Shown here one piece after another: positions 42,321-50,169 of a stretch of 64,000 nucleotides of DNA. A program made the position numbers and the translations under genes. Under the pieces are notes generated by a model. The model was not told where the DNA came from. It was given only the letters and a program-made list of their open reading frames with translations, and did no database searches. This stretch comes from an uncultured Lachnospiraceae bacterium (GTDB taxonomy: Bacteria > Bacillota > Clostridia > Lachnospirales > Lachnospiraceae): the NCBI GenBank assembly GCA_910584915.1, contig CAJUDM010000014.1, forward strand, positions 1 to 64,000, read 5' to 3'. Numbering within the stretch: position 1 is the first letter of the stretch; every line of letters starts with the position of its first letter.

Positions 42321-44843
42321 ATGAACAACATAGACCGAATCGTAAAATTTATAGAAAGCGGCAAAAACACATCGCAGAGGATCGGACTGGAACTGGAACA
42401 TTTCGTCTTTGACAGAGATTACCATGTCATCTCCTATCCGGAGATGGCACAGTGCCTGGAGGAACTTGCTGCAGCGCTGCAGGGGCGCCTCACCGGGGAA
42501 TGCGGAAATGTCTTTGGTGTTCTGTGTGACAACTTTACGCTGTCCCTCGAGCCGGGATGCCAGCTGGAGATCAGCATCTCCCCGCAGGACAATATGGAAA
42601 ATATCCGGAAGATCTATATGCGCTTCCGAAAAGCCGCCGACCGGATCTTTGAAGAGAGAAATTTCCATCTGTCGGAGAAAGGGGTATTCCCCCTGGTCGA
42701 AAACGGGGAGCTGGAGGCGGATGCGCTTCCTCTGATCCCGAAGAGGCGCTACGCCCTGATGGACACCCGCTTTCGCTCCACCGGTAAGTACGGCAGACAT
42801 ATGATGCGCGCCAGCGCCTCCACACAGGTCTCCATCGATTTCTCCTCAGAGGAGGACGCGCTGCAGAAAATGCGCGTTCTGATCCGGCTCTCCCCCATCC
42901 TCTCCCTGCTCGCGGAACAGAAAAACGGCCTCGGGCGCAGTGAAAAATGGAAGCCCCACCTGATCCGAAACCAGATCTGGCAGGATGTGGATCCCGTCCG
43001 CTGCGGCTATTTTGAGCGCTCGATGTCGGACGGGTACTCCTTCCGGGAATATGCGCAATATATCTACACCGCGCCCTGCATCCTGCTCCAGAGAGGGGAA
43101 GAAGCCATAGATCTGCAGGACCGCTCGGCGGCAGACTATTACGGCGAAGAGGCGGCGGACGCGATCGACCATCTGCTCTCCATGTATTTCCCCATGGTAA
43201 GGTTAAAAAAATATATCGAATACCGCGTGGCGGACAGCATGCCCATCGACAGCGCGCTAAGCTACGCGGCGCTTGTAGGGACGATCGTCTACCATAAACC
43301 CCTGCTCGATAAACTGGACCGGGCGCTTTCCTCCGTTCAGACAGCGGATGCGGTCAGACAGGCGGAGAATGCCGTGATCGCAGACGGATACCACGCCGAA
43401 GTATACGGCAGGCCGGTAATGGAATGGATGGAGCAGCTGTCTGCCGATGTGCTGCATGCGGTACCGGAAAAAGAACGCCCACGCATCCGCCGGATCATCC
43501 CGCTCCCGGTGCTCAACGGCCAGTACCGGAAACTGGTGGAGGGAAAGGAGGCTCTGCACAGAGAAAGTGCCGCCGCCATCCGGGACTACCTGCTCTCCTC
43601 CACCGCAAAATATCACAACCGGGTTGTGAGGACACTGTATCTGCCGAAGCTGTTCACCCGAAAGGAAACAGCGATATTTGACCGCGCCATCACCACGCTC
43701 TACGGCATATTTGACAAGGTGACCGCCGAATATGAAAGAAATGAAGCCTACCGCCTGCTGTTCGGCTTTCCCGAAGAGCTGGAGGCGCTGATCCTGCGCG
43801 ATCCCGGCTATCACTGTAATATCCCCATCGCCAGGATCGACATATTCTATCATGAGGAGACCGGAGATTTCCGGTTCTGTGAGTTCAATACAGACGGGAC
43901 AAGCGCGATGAACGAGGACAGGGAACTGAACACGGCTTTCGAGCACTCAAGAGCCTTTCAGGAATTCCGCCGAATCCACCCTCTGCACAGTTTCGAACTG
44001 TTTGACACATGGGTGGAGGAGGCTCTGAAACTCTACCGGGAATACGCAGGAGATAAAGAAGCGCTGCCCTCTGTGGCGATCGTGGATTTTATGGAAAACG
44101 CAACCACCAACGAGTTCCTGATCTTCCGGGAACGTTTTGAGAAAAAAGGCTGTCAGACAGTACTCTGCGATATCCGAAAGCTGAGATGGGATGGCAAAAA
44201 CTGTCTCTCTGAAGACGGCACAAAGATCGATCTGATCTACCGCAGGGCGGTGACCTCGGACATCCTGGCTCATTTTGACGAAGTGACAGACTTCCTCAGC
44301 GCTGTCCGCGCCGGTGCAGTCTGCCTTTTGGGGGATTTCAGGACACAGATCGTCCACAACAAGATCCTGTTCAAGATACTGCACATGCCGGAAACCAAAC
44401 GCCTGCTTTCCGGGGAGGAAAAGACGTTCATCCGGGCACATGTCCCCCTTACGATCTCCCTGGACGAGCTCGATGATCCCGCATACGCATGGGTAAAAAA
44501 AGATGCTTACTCCCGAAAGGACAACTGGATCATCAAGCCCGAGGACTCCTACGGCTCTCTCGGCGTCCACGCGGGCGTGGAACTTGAGGATCAGGAGGCG
44601 TGGAACCGCCTGCTCGATGAGAGCAGAGGACAGCACTATATCCTGCAGCAGTTTAATGAACCCTATCGCCTCCCCAATATCGACCTGCTAAACGAAAGCA
44701 CCGGATGGGTGAGCACGAGCAATCTGACGGGACTTTTTGTGTACAACAATAAGTTTAGCGGAATCTACTCCCGGATCAGCTTCGACAAGATGATATCCAC
44801 GCAGTACAATGAAATGTCGCTGCCGACGATTGTCGCAGGATGA
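42321..44843 (+). CDS. Fusion of glutamate-cysteine ligase-like and ATP-grasp domains, 840 aa
   Basis: Residues 1-370 match the GCS2/EgtA-type carboxylate-amine ligase fold: G-L-E-L-E-H-F-V-F, L-S-L-E-P-G-C-Q-L-E-I-S, and M-R-A-S-A-S-T-Q-V-S-I-D. Residues about 430-840 resemble a circularly permuted ATP-grasp or glutathionylspermidine synthase-like enzyme: F-C-E-F-N-T-D-G-T-S-A-M-N-E, D-N-W-I-I-K-P-E-D-S-Y-G-S-L-G-V. This differs from GshF, whose C-terminal part is Ddl-like. A gamma-glutamyl-cysteinyl-X thiol is the likely product (inference). Start ATG 42321 has AGAGGATC. It is a single gene with a hairpin after the stop. Confidence 0.85.
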   Translation: MNNIDRIVKFIESGKNTSQRIGLELEHFVFDRDYHVISYPEMAQCLEELAAALQGRLTGECGNVFGVLCDNFTLSLEPGCQLEISISPQDNMENIRKIYMRFRKAADRIFEERNFHLSEKGVFPLVENGELEADALPLIPKRRYALMDTRFRSTGKYGRHMMRASASTQVSIDFSSEEDALQKMRVLIRLSPILSLLAEQKNGLGRSEKWKPHLIRNQIWQDVDPVRCGYFERSMSDGYSFREYAQYIYTAPCILLQRGEEAIDLQDRSAADYYGEEAADAIDHLLSMYFPMVRLKKYIEYRVADSMPIDSALSYAALVGTIVYHKPLLDKLDRALSSVQTADAVRQAENAVIADGYHAEVYGRPVMEWMEQLSADVLHAVPEKERPRIRRIIPLPVLNGQYRKLVEGKEALHRESAAAIRDYLLSSTAKYHNRVVRTLYLPKLFTRKETAIFDRAITTLYGIFDKVTAEYERNEAYRLLFGFPEELEALILRDPGYHCNIPIARIDIFYHEETGDFRFCEFNTDGTSAMNEDRELNTAFEHSRAFQEFRRIHPLHSFELFDTWVEEALKLYREYAGDKEALPSVAIVDFMENATTNEFLIFRERFEKKGCQTVLCDIRKLRWDGKNCLSEDGTKIDLIYRRAVTSDILAHFDEVTDFLSAVRAGAVCLLGDFRTQIVHNKILFKILHMPETKRLLSGEEKTFIRAHVPLTISLDELDDPAYAWVKKDAYSRKDNWIIKPEDSYGSLGVHAGVELEDQEAWNRLLDESRGQHYILQQFNEPYRLPNIDLLNESTGWVSTSNLTGLFVYNNKFSGIYSRISFDKMISTQYNEMSLPTIVAG

Positions 44844-44855
44844 GGCAAACAGCAA

Positions 44856-44883
44856 AGCCGTGGTCAACTTTCAGGCCACGGCT
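44856..44883 (+). terminator. Hairpin after the ligase fusion gene
   Basis: AGCCGTGG pairs with CCACGGCT around a 12-base loop, 12 bases after the stop codon. Only a short pyrimidine tail follows, so it is a weak terminator candidate. Confidence 0.45.
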
Positions 44884-45001
44884 TCCATAACTGATCTCTG
44901 TCTTTCTAAGCCTCATTGCCGACCGCCCGTGTTCTAAAAGTCCCCTGAGAATCCAGCTCCCTTCCAGAATACTGCATAAGCCGATCTGCAGATGACATCT
45001 T

Positions 45002-46378
45002 CTATGGCGCGATCATCACCTTCACATACTCCTGCGTTTTGTCCCGCATGATGCGGAGCCCTTCCTCCAAGTCCTTCAGCGGGAATCTCTGCGTGATGTA
45101 GCACTCCGGGCGGATCCTCCCCCGCTCAAGCCGCTTTAACACATAATGCCAGTCGTCCTCCGGGGCGTGCAGATAGGTGGAATTCCAGCTTCCCTTCACC
45201 GTCAGCTGGTTGCGCAGGATCTTCCAATAGGTGTTCCTGTCAAAATGCATGTCGGAGGCGGGATTTCCCACCAACTGGATCCGCCCTCCCGGCGCAGTCA
45301 CAAGAAGTCCCTCCGCGACGGTCTCATTTTTTCCGATGCACTCGAAAAACACATCCACGCCCATGCCGTCCGTCTGCTCCAGAAGGCGCTCCGCGACATC
45401 CGCACGCCGCCCATCAAAAAATCTTTCCTGCGGTATCCCGAGCTCCAGGGCATTTCGCTTCTGGAATTCCTTGTTTCCGATCACAAAGAGATCCTCCGCC
45501 CCGGCTTCCCTCAAAAACATCGTGAGCAAAATGCCGATGGTACCGAGGCCGCAGACTGCGATCCGTTCCCTCCTTTTCGGTCGGATGCTCTGCTCCGCGA
45601 CGGTTGAATTCCCGCCTGTCTCAGATACCGGGAATACGCCTTCCTCCCCGATGCTCTGCTTCTCTCCGGTTCCTCTCTCTCCTGCTTCCGATGCAGGGAA
45701 TCCTCCCTCATGTCTGACGCTCCGACTCTCCTCGGCTTCTCTCCCGCCCGCTTCCGGCACAGAGAATCCTCCCTCATGACCGACACTCCGACTCTCTCCG
45801 GCTTCTCTCTCGCCCGCTTCCGGCACAGAGAATCCTCCCTCATGACCGACACTCCGACTCTCTCCGGCTTCTCTCCCGCCCGCTTCCGGCACGCAGAATT
45901 CTCCCGACAGCCCGATATTCCTCATGGCGTGTACAGCCACCGCCATCGGCTCGAACATCGCCGCAGCCTCAAAGGAGACACTCTTCGGCAGCTCCACCAG
46001 ATTCCACACCGGCACCGCCACATACTGTGCGAAAGCTCCGTCCGTCCGGGAGCCGAAATAACTGTATTTCCGGCACATCTCAAAGCGCCCACTCCTGCAG
46101 GGCGCACAGCTCTTACAGGGCAGGAGCGGAAATACGCCCACCCGCTTTCCGAGCCACTGCTCCTCCGCCTGCGCCGCCGCTTTTACCACAACGCCTGAGA
46201 ATTCATGTCCCGGTATCAGCGGGTAAGAGTATGTCCCCGTCTCAAAGATCCGCGGGATGTCGGAACCGCATATGCCCGCGGCTTTCACCTCCACCAGAAC
46301 CTCCCCCGGCTTCAGGGTCGGCTCCTTGACCTCCTCGTATCTCATATCGCCTATTCCGTGCAGTACGTATGCTTTCAT
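45002..46378 (-). CDS. Zinc-dependent polyol-phosphate dehydrogenase (GatD/TarJ-like), 458 aa
   Basis: Medium-chain dehydrogenase. Catalytic zinc motifs G-I-C-G-S-D-I-P-R-I-F and G-H-E-F-S-G, structural zinc cysteines C-K-S-C-A-P-C-x(7)-C, and NAD motif G-L-G-T-I-G. The closest likeness is GatD (galactitol-1-phosphate) and TarJ (ribulose-5-phosphate reductase). About 109 residues of tandem repeats are inserted just before the NAD domain, giving 458 instead of about 350 aa. ATG 46378 has AGAGGAGA. It lies downstream of a cytidylyltransferase and an epimerase; together they could make a CDP-polyol for a wall glycan. Confidence 0.88.
   Translation of the reverse strand: MKAYVLHGIGDMRYEEVKEPTLKPGEVLVEVKAAGICGSDIPRIFETGTYSYPLIPGHEFSGVVVKAAAQAEEQWLGKRVGVFPLLPCKSCAPCRSGRFEMCRKYSYFGSRTDGAFAQYVAVPVWNLVELPKSVSFEAAAMFEPMAVAVHAMRNIGLSGEFCVPEAGGREAGESRSVGHEGGFSVPEAGEREAGESRSVGHEGGFSVPEAGGREAEESRSVRHEGGFPASEAGERGTGEKQSIGEEGVFPVSETGGNSTVAEQSIRPKRRERIAVCGLGTIGILLTMFLREAGAEDLFVIGNKEFQKRNALELGIPQERFFDGRRADVAERLLEQTDGMGVDVFFECIGKNETVAEGLLVTAPGGRIQLVGNPASDMHFDRNTYWKILRNQLTVKGSWNSTYLHAPEDDWHYVLKRLERGRIRPECYITQRFPLKDLEEGLRIMRDKTQEYVKVMIAP
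45572..45898 (-). repeat. 66-bp coding tandem repeats in the dehydrogenase
   Basis: Units start at 45685, 45751 and 45817 (period exactly 66 bases, 22 codons), with a diverged copy at 45619 and a partial copy at 45883. The copies at 45751 and 45817 differ at one base. The encoded unit is rich in Gly, Glu, Ser, Arg and Val. It lies between the catalytic and nucleotide-binding domains. Confidence 0.95.
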
Positions 46379-46570
46379 TGTTCTCCTCTGATCCTTTTCC
46401 GCTCCTGCCCTGCAGGAACTGCTCACCCTGTCTGACCGGCTCCATTCCGGCAGACCTGCTTTTTCTCGCTTTCCTTATAAGCCTACACCGTTTTCATTCC
46501 GGCAGGACAGCTTTTTCACAACTATATTCCGCTTTTCTGCCGCAGATACATATTCTCCCGAATATAAAAT

Positions 46571-47449
46571 CTATTCTTTATACATCGTTTTATGCATCGC
46601 ATCTGCGGCGACCTTCTGCCGAAACCTCTCCAGATCCTGCGCCGTGGTGATCTTGAAATTCCCCTCATCTCCCTCCACCACGGCGACGTCCAGTCCCGCC
46701 AGGATCGCCGGCTCCGTCGAGCCGTTGATCTCCTTTATCCGTTCCGGCAGAAGCGCCCTGTTTGCCTCATAATACCTTCCCAGATGAAAAGTTTCCGGCG
46801 CCTGCCCCGCGAAGACCTGTTTCCTGTCCAACAGGGAGGATATCCTTTTTCCGTCCGCGCTGAGATAGACGGTATCTTTCATCGGGAGCGCCGGCAATAC
46901 GCCGTCGTGCCTCCGCACCGCCTCAAAGCTCGCCGCGATACACGCATCACTGACAAGAGGCCTCGCCGCATCGTGGATCATCACATGATCATCGGGGGAA
47001 GCATAGGCCATACAGTCCTCCAGAGCGTGATAAATGGACAACTGTCTGTTGGAACCGGGCGCGGAGAAGCCCTTCCATTTTATATCGATGTTTTCTTTGT
47101 GATCGGTATACCAGTTCCCTTTATAATTGGCATTTCTGTTCTCTTTATGATCCGTATGTTCATCCGTCTTACTGTCTGCATTTTTACTTGTACTGCGGCT
47201 TGTATTTTCGGCTATAGTTTCATCTGAATTTCTCTTTGATACGCAGGCTATACTTTCTATATATTTTAAGATATACTCCCGCCAGCATTCTTCCGCCACG
47301 ATCTGTACCGCATCCACCGATGGATGTCTGAAAAAGGTATCCAGACAGTATCCGATCACCGGTTTTCCCCCCACTTCCATATATTGTTTCGGAATATCTC
47401 CGCCCAGACGGGTTCCTGTCCCGCCAGCCAGAATGACTGCTATATTCAT
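46571..47449 (-). CDS. IspD/TarI-type cytidylyltransferase, 292 aa
   Basis: Couples CTP to a polyol or methylerythritol phosphate. N-terminal nucleotide motif L-A-G-G-T-G-T-R-L-G-G-D-I-P-K-Q and later H-D-A-A-R-P-L-V. A Lys/Asn/Asp-rich insert of about 55 residues (about 69-124) interrupts the fold, with a 16-residue repeat (T-D-H-K-E-N). ATG 47449 has GGAGAGGAG. Since dxr is present the cell needs an IspD, but the dehydrogenase and epimerase neighbours favour a TarI-like CDP-polyol role; the sequence alone does not decide. Confidence 0.85.
   Translation of the reverse strand: MNIAVILAGGTGTRLGGDIPKQYMEVGGKPVIGYCLDTFFRHPSVDAVQIVAEECWREYILKYIESIACVSKRNSDETIAENTSRSTSKNADSKTDEHTDHKENRNANYKGNWYTDHKENIDIKWKGFSAPGSNRQLSIYHALEDCMAYASPDDHVMIHDAARPLVSDACIAASFEAVRRHDGVLPALPMKDTVYLSADGKRISSLLDRKQVFAGQAPETFHLGRYYEANRALLPERIKEINGSTEPAILAGLDVAVVEGDEGNFKITTAQDLERFRQKVAADAMHKTMYKE
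47078..47245 (-). repeat. In-frame insert with 48-bp repeats in the cytidylyltransferase
   Basis: An insert of about 168 bases between the N-terminal nucleotide motif and the H-D-A-A-R-P motif. A 48-base period is visible (GTTTTCTTTGTGATC near 47089 and GTTCTCTTTATGATC near 47137). It encodes Asn/Lys/Asp/Thr-rich residues, unlike the rest of the enzyme. Confidence 0.75.
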
Positions 47450-47474
47450 CGACACTCCTCTCCTTTTCCCAGCC

Positions 47475-48158
47475 TCACCCGCCGTATGCCTCCATATCGT
47501 CCCCATAGGCGCGGATCTCCCGCAGCGTCTCCCCGTAAGACGCCTCCTTTCCAAACAAAAGCGTCGTCCCAAGCACAAACCCGTCCATCCCCATCGGCGC
47601 AAACTTCTGGATCTTGTCCGCGCTGCAGGCGCCGTCCCAGTACACCTTAAAGTGCATCTCCTCCTTTAAGGAGAGCAGCCGCGAAATCTTTTTCCCGACA
47701 TAGGGCATATACATCTGTCCCGCGTTTCCCGGATTCACCGTCATGACCAACACCTTCTTCACGATCCTGAGCATCTCATACACAGTCTCCACGCTTGTCC
47801 CCGGATTGATCGCGATGCCCGGAACCAGGCCTGCATCGATGATCTTCTGCAGGGTCGTGGACGGATGGTACTCCGCCTCGGGATGGATATACACCGTGTC
47901 CCCCCGGCGCAGTCTCCGCAAAAATATCTGGATATTGTTGTTCGGGTGCTCGATCATCAGATGAACATCCAACGGCTTTTTTGTCGCGGAAGCGATATAG
48001 GCCATATCGTTTAAGGACATGGCAAAATTCGGGACATAACGGCCGTCCATGATATCGATGTGGAACGAATCGATGCCGCCATCCTCCAGCAGCTTTACTT
48101 CCCGTTCCAGATTTCCGTAGTTGGCGCACATCATCGATGCGGTCAGTTCAAAATTCAT
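47475..48158 (-). CDS. Ribulose-phosphate 3-epimerase-like protein, 227 aa
   Basis: TIM-barrel of the RPE family. Metal and active-site residues: S-F-H-I-D-I-M-D-G-R-Y-V-P-N and V-H-L-M-I-E-H-P. The phosphate-site aspartate motif is W-D-G-A-C rather than the usual V-D-G-G, so the substrate may differ from D-ribulose 5-phosphate. ATG 48158 has AGGGGAG. It precedes the cytidylyltransferase by 25 bases; supply of a pentulose or related ketose phosphate for the dehydrogenase is the likely role. Confidence 0.88.
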   Translation of the reverse strand: MNFELTASMMCANYGNLEREVKLLEDGGIDSFHIDIMDGRYVPNFAMSLNDMAYIASATKKPLDVHLMIEHPNNNIQIFLRRLRRGDTVYIHPEAEYHPSTTLQKIIDAGLVPGIAINPGTSVETVYEMLRIVKKVLVMTVNPGNAGQMYMPYVGKKISRLLSLKEEMHFKVYWDGACSADKIQKFAPMGMDGFVLGTTLLFGKEASYGETLREIRAYGDDMEAYGG

Positions 48159-48214
48159 GGTTTGTCTCCCCTTTTCTGTTTCTTCTATTTGCTGTATTCG
48201 CTGAATCAATTTTC

Positions 48215-48254
48215 ATTGTCAGGGAGCTACAGCCAGATCCGACAGCTCTGACAA
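48215..48254. other. Inverted repeat before the epimerase gene
   Basis: ATTGTCAG plus AGCT pairs with AGCTCTGACAAT (two-base bulge) across a 15-base loop, about 55 bases before the epimerase start. No T-run follows. It could be a leader hairpin or operator for the CDP-polyol trio. Confidence 0.4.
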
Positions 48255-48374
48255 TAGTTGCAAAACAATTCCCTCTATATCGCCCTGCAACATCATTTTC
48301 TGCCATATTCTCTCCCTGTCAGCCGATCTTATCATCCCACTCCTCATTTTGAGGCGTCACAAACAGCTGATCTC

Positions 48375-49460
48375 TCATACTAAAAACCGGCATCCGGCAT
48401 GCGCAATATTCAGCCTGTCCCTGTTGTACATAAAATACAAAGTCTCCAGCGTCTCTCCCATATAGCCTATGTATCTGTCCTGTCTCTCGCTCCCCTTTGG
48501 GACGCTGAGCTCTTCGACCCGCTCCAGGATGGGAAACAGCCACTCGCAGTACGCCGCAAGGACAGACTTTTTCGCAAGGATAATATTATAGTTATAGAAA
48601 TATTGCTGTCCCAGAATGTCCGGAAACGCCTCCGCATACTCCGGCTGCAGCTCCATGAGCGCCAGACGCAGCGCATTCCAGTCCGCCTCCGCCAGATACC
48701 TTTTGTGATGCTCCCCGATATCCGGTTCATAGGGCATCGGATACGGCAACACCGCGTCCACATCGTTGTCAGCCAGCCTCAATATGTCATCCGGCGACAA
48801 CTCCAGAATCCTTCGATAGTGCGACAGGCCATAATATTTCTGATCATCAACTGTCGTTTTCTGTATGAGACGGTTTTTCCAGATCCAGTAGAGCGCTGTC
48901 AGTTCCGAATAATTAACATTTTTTGCTGAAATATTACTGCCCGTGCAGTCCAGAATATCCGCCACCCGCTCCCTGCACAGCGCGGCTCCGACCTGTATCG
49001 ATATCATCCACTCCGGCATCCGATAATCCGATCTGAGCGGCTTGTCCATATAAAATTTTGCCATAAACATCTGTATATCCGGCTTGTGAAAGCCCACCGG
49101 CAACGCCGCCAGAGGCAGAAATTCACCTTCTGCCGCATAGTAGCAGCGCATAAGTTCCGCGAAACGCAGAGATGTGAGCCTGACATGGCACCTGAAGCCA
49201 TAACCCTCCAGCGTATTTTCTATCTCCTCCATCACATTTTCCGGTGTCGCGATCAGTATCTCCGTATTGTCCTTCTCCTCTGCCGAAAGCGCCTCCGCAA
49301 ACTCCGAGATCGCCCGCACAGGCAGCCCCGCCAGCACCGGCGCGTTGCCCTCCATCGAGGAGACAAGAAATCCCGCCGCCTTCCTCGCCGAATATAATTT
49401 TTTCAACGCTTTGCATGTCCCCAGCGCCGTCGCCTGGGCGCCGTAAATCATAAGATCCAT
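48375..49460 (-). CDS. DUF4422 glycosyltransferase-like protein with N-terminal IYG module, 361 aa
   Basis: Residues 1-95 are the Rossmann-like module (L-M-I-Y-G-A-Q-A-T-A-L-G). Residues about 135-361 are a DUF4422 domain, a presumed glycosyltransferase, with N-Y-S-E-L-T-A-L-Y-W-I-W-K-N, Y-Y-G-L-S-H-Y-R-R, and D-A-V-L-P-Y-P. The ATG at 49460 is preferred; it sits right after a terminator-like hairpin whose last strand includes CGGGGG. Cytosolic or peripheral membrane location is likely. Confidence 0.82.
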   Translation of the reverse strand: MDLMIYGAQATALGTCKALKKLYSARKAAGFLVSSMEGNAPVLAGLPVRAISEFAEALSAEEKDNTEILIATPENVMEEIENTLEGYGFRCHVRLTSLRFAELMRCYYAAEGEFLPLAALPVGFHKPDIQMFMAKFYMDKPLRSDYRMPEWMISIQVGAALCRERVADILDCTGSNISAKNVNYSELTALYWIWKNRLIQKTTVDDQKYYGLSHYRRILELSPDDILRLADNDVDAVLPYPMPYEPDIGEHHKRYLAEADWNALRLALMELQPEYAEAFPDILGQQYFYNYNIILAKKSVLAAYCEWLFPILERVEELSVPKGSERQDRYIGYMGETLETLYFMYNRDRLNIAHAGCRFLV

Positions 49461-49468
49461 AAAAAACC

Positions 49469-49502
49469 CCCGATGTAAGACGATCACATATCTTACATCG
49501 GG
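49469..49502. terminator. Bidirectional terminator-like hairpin at a gene start
   Basis: A perfect 12-base stem (CCCGATGTAAGA and complement) with a ten-base loop and T-runs on both strands. On the minus strand the T-run abuts the ATG at 49460 of the DUF4422 gene, and the G-rich strand could act as its ribosome-binding site. Confidence 0.75.
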
Positions 49503-50105
49503 AGTTTTTGCATTCCTCGCTTTTATAAAAAGCTGCTCTTATTATCTTTAAAATAAGCCTTCTATTTTCTTTTTATAAACTCATCAACACTTTTTGCTTC
49601 AGCAGCAAAGTTCAACCAATCCTCTAAAACATCTATATTCTTTTCTGCCATGATCTCTTTCTGAAGTTCTATAGAAATTTCGCCTTTCCCTCTCAGTAAA
49701 TGCAGAACAGCTTTTGCCTCGCCCTCTATTACGCCCCTCTCATACTCATACTCCCTCATCGCCCGGCGCGTATCCTCTTCATCGTATTCAAAAATACTCA
49801 CTTTCCTTACCTCCGCTTTATTCCGCAATAGAAATTCCTGCCTCCTCTATAGCATTATCTTCCGCCATCCGGCTTCTTTCAAATCCCATGCAATTAATTT
49901 CATTGGATAAAAAGCATAGGTTTCCATTGAAGTCAGACAGGAAAGATTCCTTTAGAATGGCAGTTCCACCACAAGAATTTCAAAAGAATACATGCTTTCG
50001 AAAGCAGTATAGCAAAGCTTGTATCGTTTGACAAGTATATAATAAAAAATTTTACTTATTTAATATATGATAATATTATATGTTTCCTGATGTAAGATAT
50101 GTGAT
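49483..50105. other. Inverted 17-bp repeats flanking a nuclease remnant
   Basis: ATCACATATCTTACATC at 49483-49499 recurs exactly as its complement at 50089-50105. The enclosed 589 bases hold the Rpn fragment and gene-free AT-rich DNA (49829-50088). One end is part of the hairpin at 49469-49502. This could be the trace of a small mobile element. Confidence 0.5.
49562..49828 (-). pseudogene. C-terminal remnant of an Rpn/PD-(D/E)XK transposase-like protein
   Basis: The 88 codons resemble the C-terminal tail of Rpn-type recombination-promoting nucleases common in Lachnospiraceae (S-I-F-E-Y-D-E-E-D, then R-G-x-x-E-G-x-A, and E-D-W-L-x-x-A-A-x-x-x-S-V-D-E-F). The N-terminal nuclease domain is absent. 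A TAG stop lies seven codons before the only possible TTG start. It is flanked by inverted 17-base repeats. Confidence 0.75.
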
Positions 50106-50169
50106 TGTCAAGGTACGATAGTACTGCTCCAATAAGCTCTGCCCGGCCTGCGGATAGTCTTCACCGCAT

